Source: Neofusicoccum parvum
Lineage: Eukaryota; Ascomycota; Dothideomycetes; Botryosphaeriales; Botryosphaeriaceae
Reading direction: 5' to 3'
Assembly: GCA_020912385.1 (NCBI GenBank)
Contig: CP087210.1
Span: forward strand, 62,001 to 126,000
DNA length: 64,000 bases
Shown: positions 34,958 to 45,655 of the stretch, one piece after another
Position numbering within the stretch: position 1 is the first letter of the stretch
Layout of the letters: every line of letters starts with the position of its first letter
The notes under the pieces: generated by a model
What the model was told of the DNA's origin: nothing
Databases searched by the model: none
What the model saw: only the letters and a program-made list of their open reading frames with translations
Translations under genes and position numbers: made by a program

Positions 34958-36249
34958 CTTGGCGAATTGTACAGTGACGATTGGTAGGAGACTTTAGAAG
35001 AGAAAACTGGATTGAGATAGAATGCAATCTGAAGATGGTCCGGAGGTGTTGGTAGCTTCTTTATGTAGCGCCAGAGAGGCTGCGTGCTGTCCTTCCCGGA
35101 AGTTCTCAGCCCAGAGGTAATCGAAACCGCCATTATGGTGTGCGGCCACCACACCTAACCAAATACATGACGCCCAGTGCACCGGCGCCTCAGCGCTCCA
35201 ACAATGCGGGGACCCCGCACTGGGATAAGACTGGCTCTCGGGTCAATGATCCATCAAGCCAAGACTCCTCCACATGGATCTGGGGACTGAGATGCAATCG
35301 GAAAATGGACGGAAATAACAAGGCGAAGTGTAAAACACGCGGACGATACCAGTCAGGAACCAGAGATTAGGTCGGGCATGAGCACCAGACGCTGCAAGCC
35401 ACCGTAGAGACGATGCACTGTAGCTCATTCTTGACTCGAGGCATGCCCTCGGGATTCCTTGAGCCGATGGGGTCTTGGGCATCCTTGGCTCCAACGGGCT
35501 GGGTTGCCATCACGAGGCTGGGCGATGGTCGTGCAACATCCTGTAGTCGTTCAATCGGGGATGCTGATATGGAACCCGATTTGACGAAATATAGAACAAC
35601 GCCAATGACTGCAAGCCTACAGGTAAGCCCGCAGTCAGTTGCGCAGGATTTTGTTTGTCGTCGGAATAGGCAGTGTTCTTGGATTAAAGTTGTGGAGAGA
35701 TGGATGGGTAGCCACGTGGGGTGAAATGCGGGGAGGCCACAAGCAAGGGACGATACGAATGGAAGGGAAGGTCCAACGCAGATAAATAGACATTGGCGCA
35801 AAGGTGGTTCAGCTACGTGCCGAGAACATATGGAAACCGGTGGCTCAGCCTGCCTTATTTGGGCACAAGCAAGCTCCTCCTGGCGCGGTATCCAATCCTC
35901 CGAAGCTACATTACACTCAAAGCATCGCCCCTCGGGCCCCGCGGCCGGCCCGACCGACGGGCACGCAAGGCACGGCAACCAGACTACATGCCACCGTTGC
36001 CCGGCGGCGGCCGTGCCTTTCCACCCGGCAGTTGCTGAAATGGCTAGGAGATCTGGCTGAGCCTCAAGGCTAATGTGCTCGCTGGAAAGTGTCCCGAATG
36101 CCGAGAACCCCACCAACTCCATTTGGCTGCGCGTCATCCACCATCACGCAACTGACCCAGACAACGCGCCTGCATCGTTTGCATCTTAAATGCCCCTCCC
36201 CAGGACAAACTGAGCACCCTGAACCCCTCCTTCGCCCATTCATCTCCTC
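34958..36249. promoter_or_regulatory. Divergent promoter region between transporter and rhamnosidase
   Basis: 1.3 kb between divergently read sugar transporter and GH78 genes. A 256-codon minus-strand frame (35367-36137) has no family resemblance and is treated as chance. The arrangement suggests shared carbon-source control; I could not point to a specific operator. Confidence 0.45.
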
Positions 36250-38943
36250 ATGGCTCAATTGACCGACCTCCGCTTCGAGCACCATCCGGACGGCTTCGGC
36301 ATCGGCACACCTGCCCCGCGCTTGTCGTGGCGCTTCTCGCATGGCCAGTCCCCCGCGCAGGATTGGAGCCAGAAGACATACGAGGTTGAGATTCGCAGAG
36401 GATCGGAACCCAAGCCAGAGTCGTTCCACGTCGACTCCGGAAACTCTGTCCTGAACCCATGGCCAAGCCAGCCGCTGGCATCCCGCGCAAGGGCATCGGT
36501 GCGAGTGAGGGCCTTTGGGTCGGATGGCGGCCCCACCGTGTGGTCCTCCTGGCAAGATGTGGAAGCCGGCCTGCTGCAGCGCTCGGACTGGGCTGCCAAC
36601 TTCATCACCTCGCCAGAAGATCCGCCCAAGGACAAGCCGCACCGGCCGACCCTCTTTCGGCAAACCTTCAATGCCAAGTCTCTCGCAAACGCTCGCGCCA
36701 GGCTCTACATCACCAGCCTTGGAGTCTACGAAGCTCACATCAACGGTCGCCGGGTCGGTGATCTGCAGATGACGCCGGGGTGGACGAGCTACCGCCACCG
36801 GCTGCAGTACCAGGTCTACGACGTCACCAGCCTTCTTCAAGAGGGCGAGAATGCAATTGGAGTTGAAGTGGCTGAAGGCTGGTACGCCGGAAGGCTCAGG
36901 TGGGGCGAGGGTGTCCGCAATTTCTACGGTGACCGGCTGGGTGTGCTCGCTCAGCTGGAGATCCAACTGGACGACGGATCGCGACAGCAGGTCATCTCTG
37001 ACGATGGCTGGAGAACACACCAGTCATCACTGGTGACGAGCGAGCTTTACGACGGGGAGGTCTATCATGCACACGAAGAGCCTGGAGACTGGACAAGCCC
37101 CGCTTTCTCAGCCGGAAGCAGATGGCAGCCTGCGCGCCTCCTCGATTTCCCCAAGATTGATCTCATCTTGCCCGACGTTCCTCCGGTGCGTGTGACGGAG
37201 ACACTTGAGCCTCGTGAGATTTTCAAGAGCAAGAGCGGCAAGACACTTGTTGATTTTGGCCAAAATTTGGTCGGCAAGATCTTCATCCGCTCCCTCCAGA
37301 AGCCCGACGGCCACACGCTGAAGATCAGACACGCTGAAGTGCTGGAGAATGGCGAGCTGGGTACCCGGCCGCTGCGAAATGCCAGGGCCGAAGACACTGT
37401 CGTGTTCTCCAAGCAGCCGCTCAAAGACTGGAGCCCGCGCTTCACCTTCCACGGCTTTCGCTACGTCCAGATCGAGGGCTGGTCTCTGGACGACGAAGCC
37501 CCGCCAGCCAAGGGTAACATCAGCGCCCTTGTCATGCACTCCGACATGCAGCGGACCGGCCACTTCCACTGCTCTAACGACCTCGTCAACAAGCTCCACC
37601 AGAACGTCGTGTGGAGCATGCGCGGCAACTTCCTCTCCATCCCCACCGACTGCCCCCAGCGCGACGAGCGCCTGGGCTGGACCGGCGACATCCAAGTCTT
37701 CTCGCCCACCGCCTCCTACCTCTACAGCAGCGGCGGCCTCCTCGCCAACTGGCTGCAGGACGTGGCCGCCGAGCAAGCCGACGCGGGGGGCATCGTGCCG
37801 CTGGTGGTGCCCGACGTCCTCAGCGGCACAACCTGGCCCAGCGTCCCGCAAGCCGTGTGGGACGACGCGGCCATCCTGGTGCCCTGGACGCTGTACCGGT
37901 GGACCGGCGACGCGGCCGTCCTGCGGCGGCAGCTGCCCAGCATGCGCGCGCACCTCGACGCCGCCGTCCGCCGCGGCCCCGACGGCCTGTGGGACGCCGC
38001 CCTGTGGCAGCTGGGCGACTGGCTCGACCCGGCCGCCCCGCCGCGCGAGCCCGGCCTCGCCCGCACCGACGGCACCCTCGTCGCCGACGCCTACCTCGTA
38101 CGCGTCACGGACACGGTGGCCCAGGTCTGCGCAGCCGTCGGCGAGCACGCGCTCGCTGCTCGCTACCGCGCCGACCACGCCCGCCTGCGCGCCGTCTTCG
38201 CCGCGAAGTACGTCGCGCCGTCTGGGCTGCTGGTCGGTGACACGCAGACCGCGCTGGCGCTCGCGCTGTGCTTCTCGCTGCACGACGGCGGCGACGAGCA
38301 GGTCCGCGCCGCGGCTGACCGCCTGGCGCGGCTGGTTCGCTACTCGAAGTTCCGCGTGTCGACTGGGTTCGCAGGCACGCCGCTCGTGCTGGCGGCGCTG
38401 TCCGGCGCGGGTCACGTTCAGTTGGCGTACCGTATGCTGCTGGAGGAGAAGTGTCCGAGCTGGCTGTATCCGGTGACCATGGGGGCGACGACGGTGTGGG
38501 AGCGGTGGGATAGCATGCTCGCTGATGGGAGTATCAATCCGGGGGAGATGACCAGTTTTAATCACTACGCGCTGGGGTCGGTGGCGGATTGGTTGCATAC
38601 GACTGTTGGGGGGTTGAGTCCGTTGGAGCCGGGGTGGAAGACGTTTAGGGTGGGGCCGGTGCCAGGGGGAACGGTGACGACGGCGGAGGTGAGGTTTGAG
38701 AGTCCATATGGGACAGTTGAGAGTGAGTGGGTGGTGGAGGGCGAGAGCGAAGTGCCGAAGATGTTCAAGTTGAAGGTGAATGTGCCTCCAAACACCTCGG
38801 CTCTCATTGTTCTACCAGGACAAAAGGACGAAGACGGAGTGTGGGTTGGCTCTGGTTCGCACCAGAAGGAGTCTGCTTATGAACCTCCTGGACAGTGGCC
38901 ACCGAAGGCTATGTACACCCAATTCAAAGAGGGACTTGAGTAG
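36250..38943 (+). CDS. Glycoside hydrolase family 78, alpha-L-rhamnosidase
   Basis: A single 897-aa exon. The N-terminal part begins LTDLRFEHHPDGFGIGTPAP and RLSWRF, as in bacterial-type rhamnosidases; a beta-sandwich follows (ARLYITSLGVYEAHINGRRV). The catalytic (alpha/alpha)6 domain has DCPQRDERLGWTGD near residues 467-480, which includes the acidic residues expected for catalysis. Further on are NWLQDVAAEQ and EKCPSWLYPVTMGATTVWERWDS. No signal peptide is visible, so it is probably intracellular. It removes alpha-L-rhamnose from glycosides such as flavonoid rhamnosides or pectin fragments. Codon use is GC-rich and no introns are seen, which would fit an ancient bacterial origin of the family. 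Confidence 0.93.
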   Translation: MAQLTDLRFEHHPDGFGIGTPAPRLSWRFSHGQSPAQDWSQKTYEVEIRRGSEPKPESFHVDSGNSVLNPWPSQPLASRARASVRVRAFGSDGGPTVWSSWQDVEAGLLQRSDWAANFITSPEDPPKDKPHRPTLFRQTFNAKSLANARARLYITSLGVYEAHINGRRVGDLQMTPGWTSYRHRLQYQVYDVTSLLQEGENAIGVEVAEGWYAGRLRWGEGVRNFYGDRLGVLAQLEIQLDDGSRQQVISDDGWRTHQSSLVTSELYDGEVYHAHEEPGDWTSPAFSAGSRWQPARLLDFPKIDLILPDVPPVRVTETLEPREIFKSKSGKTLVDFGQNLVGKIFIRSLQKPDGHTLKIRHAEVLENGELGTRPLRNARAEDTVVFSKQPLKDWSPRFTFHGFRYVQIEGWSLDDEAPPAKGNISALVMHSDMQRTGHFHCSNDLVNKLHQNVVWSMRGNFLSIPTDCPQRDERLGWTGDIQVFSPTASYLYSSGGLLANWLQDVAAEQADAGGIVPLVVPDVLSGTTWPSVPQAVWDDAAILVPWTLYRWTGDAAVLRRQLPSMRAHLDAAVRRGPDGLWDAALWQLGDWLDPAAPPREPGLARTDGTLVADAYLVRVTDTVAQVCAAVGEHALAARYRADHARLRAVFAAKYVAPSGLLVGDTQTALALALCFSLHDGGDEQVRAAADRLARLVRYSKFRVSTGFAGTPLVLAALSGAGHVQLAYRMLLEEKCPSWLYPVTMGATTVWERWDSMLADGSINPGEMTSFNHYALGSVADWLHTTVGGLSPLEPGWKTFRVGPVPGGTVTTAEVRFESPYGTVESEWVVEGESEVPKMFKLKVNVPPNTSALIVLPGQKDEDGVWVGSGSHQKESAYEPPGQWPPKAMYTQFKEGLE

Positions 38944-39052
38944 GTTGTTTACGGTCTTGTGCTTAGTAGTTGTGTCTATATACACTCTATCAGCAAAACA
39001 ATCTTCCAATCAATCAGGCTCAGTGGTCTAGAGGTATGATTCACGCTTCGGG

Positions 39053-39102
39053 TAAATGCCTCCCGCATCTCTCAGAGGTGCTTGAAGCTGATATGCTTGA
39101 AC
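39053..39102 (+). other. Anticodon-loop tRNA intron
   Basis: 50 nt inserted between positions 37 and 38, the canonical nuclear tRNA intron site. The flanking anticodon stem pairs fully once it is removed. Confidence 0.8.
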
Positions 39103-39122
39103 TGTGTGAGGTCCCGGGTTCA

Positions 39123-39177
39123 GTAAGTTTCCATGTTCGAGCCATAATGAAATCAGTTGACTAACAATTGGTAACAG
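39123..39177 (+). other. Spliceosomal-intron-like insert in the tRNA T-loop
   Basis: A 55-nt segment starting GTAAGT and ending CAG, with GACTAAC 15 nt before the end, inserted after T-loop position 57. It interrupts the natural B box, but itself carries TGTTCGAGCC (39134-39143), close to the B-box consensus. Confidence 0.7.
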
Positions 39178-39201
39178 ATCCCCGGCTGAGCCCCAAATCA
39201 C

Positions 39202-39210
39202 TTTTTTTTT
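39202..39210 (+). terminator. RNA polymerase III terminator
   Basis: A run of nine T residues, 9 bp after the end of the tRNA-Pro gene. Confidence 0.8.
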
Positions 39211-39303
39211 GTCTTGAATTCCTTTGTAAGTATATTCATCTCTTAATTTCGAGAAAGCTCTCGAGGCTCGTATGCTCAGCGATGACGAGTTGGATCTGTT
39301 GTG

Positions 39304-40708
39304 TCAAACCTTCTCCCTGTCAAATCTCTGCTTTTCCATTTTCCCAACCAGATCCTCGAATAGAACCTCCATGTCCTGCCTGACTTGTTCCTCATCCACT
39401 CCCAGCACTTTCCTGCCTTCTACCACGATCCTTCCATCCACAATCACCGTATCCACCGCCGTCCCATTGCACCCAAACACCAGATGACTCTCCAGCATCT
39501 TCCTCCTCTCCTCCTTCGGACTCTTCAACAACGGCGTAAACATCATATCCTTTTTCAAATCCAACATGATCAAATCCGCTTTCCTCCCCACCTCGACACT
39601 TCCCGCATTGATGCCCAGCGCCTTCGCGCCATTCCGCGTCGCCATCCTCAACATGTCCCCCGCCTGCCCGGCCTCCGCATCCTCATGCACCGCCCTCTGC
39701 GCATATGCCCCGAACTTCATCGTCTCAAACAGATCCGTCGAGTTATGGCACTCGCACGCATCCACACCCACCCCCACATTCACCCCGGCAGCCACCAACT
39801 CCCTCAACCGCGCCACGCCATTCCCCAGCTTCGCGTTCGACCCGGGATTGTACGAGACGTGGGTGCCGGTGCGCGCCAGCAGGGCGATGTCGTCGTCGGA
39901 CAGGTGGACGCAGTGGGCGGCGACGGTGCGCGGGCCCAGCAGGCCGGCGTCGAGGGCGACGCGCACGGGGCTGCGGCCGGCGAAGCGGGCGGCGGCGTCG
40001 GCGACCTCGGTGCGCGACTCGCACAGGTGCATGTGCACGCCGGTGCGCAGGTCGCGCGCGGCGGCCGCGACGGCGGCGAGCAGCGGCTCGTCGGCCAGCG
40101 GGAGCCACTCGAGGCCCAGCCAGACGGCGACGCGGCCGGAGGCGGTGCCGTGCAGGGCGGCGTGCGAGGCGGTGTTGTCGGCGAGGGTGTCGAGGCGGTG
40201 CGAGGGGAGGGCGACGTCGTTGGAGAGGACGGCGCGGATGCCGGTTTGGGTGGCGGCGGCGGCGAGGGAGGGGAGGAAGCGGTACATGTCGTTGACGGTG
40301 GTGGTGCCGGACTTGAGGGCGGTGATGTAGGAGTGGAGCGCGGCGGTGCGGGCGGTGGCGGGCGTGAGGGCGCGGATCGAGGGGTACCAGACTGTGTCGA
40401 GGTATTCCCAGAGGGGGAGGGTGTCGTTGTAGCCCTTTGGATGTTAGAGTGTCTCTGCGGTCTTCAACGCAGTGCGCAGGGTTTACCTTGGCGACGCTGG
40501 TGTGGAAGTGAAGATCCACAAGCCCGGGCATGACCAACTTGTCTGTCCCGTCGATTTCAGTGGTGGGGATATCGCCATCTAAGTCCTTCTCCCCTTCAAA
40601 GACGTCTGTGATTAGATCATTCTCGATGACAACAGTTCCTGGAAAGAGGAAGGTATCCTTGTCATCCAAGGTCAGGACAGATGCGTTCCGGATGACGATC
40701 CGCGACAT
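39304..40708 (-). CDS. Amidohydrolase / deaminase (TRZ/ATZ type)
   Basis: Two exons (40708-40487, 40434-39304; 52-nt intron, phase 0) give 450 aa. The metal-binding HxH is in GLVDLHFHTS; a second His is in HMHLCES, then AAHCVHLSDDD, and the catalytic Asp is in GVGVDACECHNSTDLF. The N-terminal beta segment (VLTLDDKDTFLFPG) and the C-terminal AGSVEVGRKADLIMLDL form the small composite beta-sandwich of this superfamily. Known relatives deaminate or dechlorinate aminated purines, pterins or triazines. The exact substrate is not readable from the sequence. It is read towards the tRNA gene, ending about 110 bp from it. Confidence 0.9.
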
Positions 40709-41551
40709 GTTGACAGCGTAAGCTTTGTAAGGTGTTGTTCTGTAACTGAAGAATAGTACGGAATCTCATGAAATATACGAGCGGGGTGCGTGCAGCTATT
40801 TAATCACAGAGTTTTCTGTACCAAAAAGATTGGACGTGCTCGTAAATTACTTATTTGGGATAAGGAAACACAAGAGTGGGGAAGGATAACGTGGCTATCG
40901 GATCACCCCGCTCTCCAACTCCGTGCAGCAGGGTTGCATGCATGCGTGGCTGCAATAACACTGTTCTGGGCGAATCTTACGCAGAGTTGCCCTAGTAAAG
41001 AACCGTCAGCTGGGGGCTGTTCAGAGCACTGATAGGTGGTCTCTCCGGGTCGTTGCGGCGTGCGGAGGTTCTGATTGGCTGCAGTCCCTAACGACTGTCC
41101 GGCTCAAAGGAACGTTTCTAGCATAGAAATTCAGCCTCGTTCATTCTATCCGGTCTCTGCAGCTAAGAGTCGATCTTCCATCTTGCTCATCTATGGCTTC
41201 TTGGTCCTCAATGGACGGGTAGACGTTCCCGGATCTTAGCCAAGCAAATTCTCGCCATCCCCCAAAAGCTACTTGAATATTTTACCTGGACCAGCTACTT
41301 GGACGGTTCCAACTCGTGGGCTTCAGCGTATATATTAAGCTACTACTTCATAAATGGCGAAAATCAGCAAAACTGCCTCGTGTCGGTGTATCGCACGCGT
41401 GCAGGCGCGAGGCGCAAGCTCGCTTGCATCTGGTGGGGCATGATACCGTCCATTGGTGGTTGCCACCAAGGCTGAGCCAACTTGCTGTCACACAGCATAC
41501 TCTAGCGCTTACTTGCTTCATGGATGCTGAGTTCACCGGGCCTTTAAAGCC
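40709..41551. other. Divergent promoter region
   Basis: About 840 bp between the deaminase and the HET gene, which diverge. No gene or RNA recognised. Confidence 0.45.
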
Positions 41552-41689
41552 ATGGTCTGGCCTCGTCGCAATGCTGAACAGTTTTCCCACACTCTTTGCC
41601 GGTCAAGCCATCCACCACTCAGCGCGCTTCCAATCAAATCTCCACACCCACATATCTCTTCAACGTTGAACTCCCGAAGCAAGATCAAT

Positions 41690-43555
41690 ATGCTACGCTG
41701 CTCCCATTGTGGACAACATGGACACCCAAAAATGCACTGTCAGCCTCTACGACAAGGCTGTACCAGGTGCCGACGCACCATCCAGACGTGGTATCAATAC
41801 GCACCTTTCGACGACAGCAATAATATTCGCCTTCTGGTACTTCTTCCCGGTAAACCCGAGGATCCCATCCGGTGCGAACTCGAGCTTATGCCTCTGGACG
41901 ATGTTCGACCTTATGAAGCGGTATCCTACGTATGGGGACGTGCAACAGACCGGGTCGTGATCCTTTGCCACGGAAAGAAGCTGCAAATTACCCGAAATCT
42001 CTTTGAGGCGTTGAAGAGATTCCGCCGAAGGAGAAAAACGAGGATTCTCTGGGCAGATGCAGTGTGCATCAACCAAAGCGACCTTGGCGAGCGGGGGCAT
42101 CAAGTGCAGTCGATGGGCAAAGTTTTTGAACAGGCAGAGAGGGTGCTTGTGTGGCTCGGACTGGGCCAAAATCTTGACCCTGGCTCTCTTTTCCATTTCA
42201 TTCGTGAATTGGCTAAAGATGTACCGCGCTTCTTTGATGCAGAGGAGGTTGACCGGTTCATCGATTCACTACCCCCGGACCACGAATCATGGACTCGCTT
42301 CAGAACCTTCCTCCAGAACCCTTGGTTCCGCCGGATGTGGATCATTCAAGAGATTGGACTCGCGCGTGAAGCTTTGCTTTATATTGGAGACGAAACTGTG
42401 CCATGGGCCAACCTAGGGACCTTGTGCGAATGCTTTTTCCAAACCAGAAAGGGAGAAGTATTTTATAAAATAAACGAACTCCATGATATGGTTTGGGCCT
42501 GGGCATTAGTGGTTTACAATTTCTTGAGATATCGGGATGACAAAATATACGAAACATCTATCTGTGGTATACTTGACAATTTCCGGATGCAAGAATGTAG
42601 CGACGACAGAGACAGGGTCTATGCTCTTCTTGGTCACCCAGTTTTTCGAGACTCGCTCGCAAACAATGAGTCTGAGTTCTACCTTCCGGTTGACTACACG
42701 ATATCTTCAAATGATCTGTACACGTCAGTTGCCACAAAAGATATTCGAATGTCTCGAGAAAGACCTTACCACATCCTTTCGTGGGTGTTGCATGACGATC
42801 ATACACTCCATGACTACGACAACATCACCTCGTGGGCTCCACAATGGAACGTAAGAGGATCACCAAAAATTTTTGGATATTCTGAAAAGACGTTGTTCAA
42901 TGCCCATGGACAGACTTTGGCCGAATTTTCCTTTACAGATAAAATCTTGAGAGCGCATGGCTTCCAATTTGACACGATCACGTGGATATCAGATATTTTC
43001 GAACCTTGGTGCCTACCACACGACCCTTGAGAAGCACTCGATACTCTAAACCCGCACCCCCTCGCCCAGACCTGGAAATACCTCAGCAAGATGGGTATAG
43101 ATCGTTCTAGAGGCGTGCAGGCTATGTGCATGACGCTCATCGGTGGCTACATCAGGCCTTATCTCGGATCAATACAGAAGAAGGACGTGAGGCTGGTCGT
43201 TGCAGACGTTCAAGCGTACTTTGAGGGGATGGGAACACCAATGTCTGGAGTGGAAGATTATGCATGGTCTGGAAGACCGTATCAATTTTCGCGGGACCAG
43301 TACTGTGTAAATCGTCGATTTTTCATGACCTCACGAGGTTGGATAGGAATAGGTCCCAGAGTCATTTCGGTAGGCCACGAAGTTTCAATATTCTTTGGAG
43401 GTGAGACTCCCTTCGTGCTTATGGAGATGCCGTCTGCGAGCGAAAGCATCTACAGGCTATGCGGAGAGTGTTACATTCACGGGATCATGCAGGGAGAGGC
43501 TGTAGAGATATGGAAGAGCGGCCAGTTGGAGGAGAAGACGTTCAACTTGATCTGA
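41690..43555 (+). CDS. HET-domain (heterokaryon incompatibility-type) protein with an in-frame TGA
   Basis: From ATG 41690 (an in-frame ATG at 41552 would add 46 residues). The N-terminus has a CCHC zinc-knuckle-like pattern (CSHCGQHGHPKMHC). The HET domain follows: IRLLVLLPG, YEAVSYVWG, ILWADAVCINQSD, VLVWLG and NPWFRRMWIIQEI. The frame meets TGA at 43028-43030, then continues without further stops to 43555, with the usual C-terminal HET features (MTLIGGY, YIHGIMQGEAVEIW). So this is either a gene with a nonsense codon or one with an intron at 43009-43086 (phase-compatible, but with a weak donor GTGCCT). HET proteins trigger cell death in non-self recognition in other fungi; specificity is unknown here. 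Confidence 0.8.
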
Positions 43556-43607
43556 AGCTAAAGCGTAGAGACCCTTTGAACTATTTCCATTCCTGTCACT
43601 GCGCCAC

Positions 43608-45339
43608 TCACACTCCATCATGTCCATTGGCATTCCCGTTCTGCTCCATCAACCTCACCTGCCACGGAAGCGGCTTCTCCGCCGCCTTGGCCGGTCCGAC
43701 ACTGCCACCCTCCTTCCTCCGCTCCTGCCAATCCCTGATATCCCGCGCGTCAACAAAGTTCCCATGCAGCCCGAGCTTCAGCTTAAACGGCAGGTGAATC
43801 ACCGCCAACGGGCCGGCCGCCACATTCTGCGCATCCAAAATCACAATGTCGTTCCTCAACACATCCAGATGGTTCTGCAGCGCGATGACATACCCGTCGC
43901 CCTCCTTCTCGCTCCCCCGCCGCGGGATGAACGTCGGCTCCTGGAACGTGGCGGTCGGGCCCGCCCAGAACGTGTCGCGCACGCGCTCGTCCCACGTGAA
44001 GTGGCCCAGGACGTTGAACAAGCCGCCAGCCGGCGGCCCGCACCTCTCGGCGTCGTAGAACCTGCTGCCGTCGACCTGGGCCTGCCAGAAGTGGTTGTAC
44101 GGGCGGGTGACCCAGCGGTCGTCGATGCGCGAGAACTCGCCGTTGATGGCGAACGTGTCGGCGGGGGCCACGCGCGAGCCGGACGCGGCGCGCGGGTCGA
44201 AGATCCAGCGCACGGTCGGGCTGGACAGCTTGTTGCGCTTCTCGAGGCCGGAGGGGGCCGCGTTGTCGGGCGGGAAGAAGAAGAAGACGTTGCCGTCGGC
44301 GACGGTGAGGTCGAAGACGATGTGGCCGTCGGCGTTCTCGTAGCAGCCGGCGACGTGGCCGTGGAAGGCTGGGTGGGGGGTCAGGGGCTGGAAGGCTGTG
44401 TGGGAGTGTGGGTTAGGACTCACCGTTGTCGGCGCGCAGCCACACGATGTCCTCGGGCTTGCCGCCCCGGCGCGGCACGATGCCGTACAGCTGGTCCTCG
44501 GCCGGGTCCCAGGCCCAGTGGTTGCCGCCGCGCCGCAGCCGGTCGAGCGAGCACTTCAGCGGGGTCATGGGCAGCACGACGTAGTTCTCGCTGAGGCCGC
44601 AGTCGTGGATCATGCCGCAGAAGGGCGCCTTGTACCAGCACTCCTCGGTCTTGCGGCCGTCGCGGTCGATGGTGTACACGACGATGTCGCACGAGCCGTC
44701 GTTGCCGTCGCCGCCGGCCTCGTAGCCGAAGCACACCATCTCGCCCGTGGCCGGGTCGAACTTGGGGTGGGCGGTGAAGGTGGGCGCCAGCACCTGGCCG
44801 TCGAAGTCGTAGCGGCCGATGGTCTCGAGCGAGACCGGGTCCATGGCGAACGGCGGGCCGTCCTCCTTGGTGGCCAGCAGCACGCCGCGCCAGAAGGTGA
44901 TGTTGGTGTTGGACGCGGTGCGGATCACGCCCTTGACCGCCTCGTTGTCGGTGAACTGGTTGCGGTACCGCCCGAACAGGCTCTTGCGCGCCGCCCGCTC
45001 GTGCTGGAAGCGGTCGGTCCGCACGAAGCGGTGCTTGAAGTGCGCCTGGCCGTCGTGGATCTGGATCGCCGTCACCGCGCCGTCGCCGTTGAAGTGGATG
45101 TCGTCCTCGAACAGCGGCGGGAACTGGTGGTCGGGCTGGATGCGGTAGAAGGTGCCGTCGATGTCCTTGGGGATCTCGCCGTCGAACTCCAGCGAGAAGA
45201 TGTCGCCCTCGAAGCGCGACGGCTTGTTGAAGCCCTTGAAGGCCACCGTCTCGGGGAACTTCACCTCCTCGCCGACCTTCTTGCCCTCCACATAGTTGCG
45301 CTTCTCGACCTCCCCGGCGATGTCGTGGATGTGCGCCAT
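43608..45339 (-). CDS. Carotenoid-cleavage / stilbene oxygenase (RPE65 family)
   Basis: Two exons (45339-44424, 44368-43608) give about 558 aa. The 55-nt intron joins [16 protein letters not shown]. The four Fe(II)-ligand histidines are probably those in [26 protein letters not shown] and LGLHGNF; the spacing fits a seven-bladed propeller. N-terminal [17 protein letters not shown] and [18 protein letters not shown] match fungal lignostilbene/resveratrol dioxygenases more than retinal-forming ones. Activity: O2-dependent cleavage of a central double bond in a stilbene or carotenoid. Splicing at 44396 would give a 28-nt intron, so the later acceptor is preferred. Confidence 0.9.
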
Positions 45340-45655
45340 GCTGCGAGGCGGATTCGCAAATCAGATCACGCCGATTCTGTTTACGCGGCCGTCCTGCACA
45401 TCGAGCGGATATATCTGGGGACGACGCATGGCTCGGGTGGATGATCCCGAATGCGGGGATGCTTAGGGAGCATAGAAACGAGGATTACCCCAACCCAACG
45501 GCTGATCCTCTCGGCAACGTCCTGCAGGGGTGGTCGGGGGAGGCATGTGATGGTGTTTCTCTCGTGCAAACGTCCTCGGGAATTCCGGTCGTTGGTGTCG
45601 CCACGCTTGGGAGCGAGCCGACTCCACTGCCGGGCATCACAGCACCCTGAGCAAG
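45340..45655. other. Intergenic stretch
   Basis: 316 bp between two leftward-read genes. It presumably contains the oxygenase promoter. Nothing else seen. Confidence 0.4.

Larger units (their letters stand above)
39017..39193 (+). tRNA. tRNA-Pro(CGG) with anticodon-loop intron and a second T-loop insert
   Basis: Acceptor stem GGCTCAG (39017-39023) pairs perfectly with CTGAGCC (39186-39192); discriminator C at 39193. The A box is TGGTCTAGAGG. The anticodon stem is 39042-39046 with 39104-39108; the loop is TTCGGG/T, anticodon CGG at 39049-39051. A 50-nt intron (39053-39102) sits after position 37, the standard place. The T-stem CCGGG (39114-39118) pairs with CCCGG (39181-39185), but the T-loop TTCA/ATC is split by a 55-nt insert at 39123-39177. 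Removing both insertions gives a normal cloverleaf decoding CCG. Confidence 0.85.

Noticed and set aside
35367..36137. 256-codon minus-strand frame in the GH78/MFS intergenic region
   Set aside because: No family, no signal peptide or repeat pattern, and it overlaps the expected divergent promoter.
37108..38598. 496-codon minus-strand frame
   Set aside because: It is antisense to the GH78 catalytic domain and is explained by high third-position GC.
39385..40533. 382-codon plus-strand frame
   Set aside because: It is antisense to the amidohydrolase, with His/Gly/Val-rich text typical of a shadow frame.
44369..44423. 28-nt ultra-short intron in the carotenoid/stilbene oxygenase
   Set aside because: A later acceptor gives a normal 55-nt intron in the same phase and joins the conserved FHGHV motif directly.
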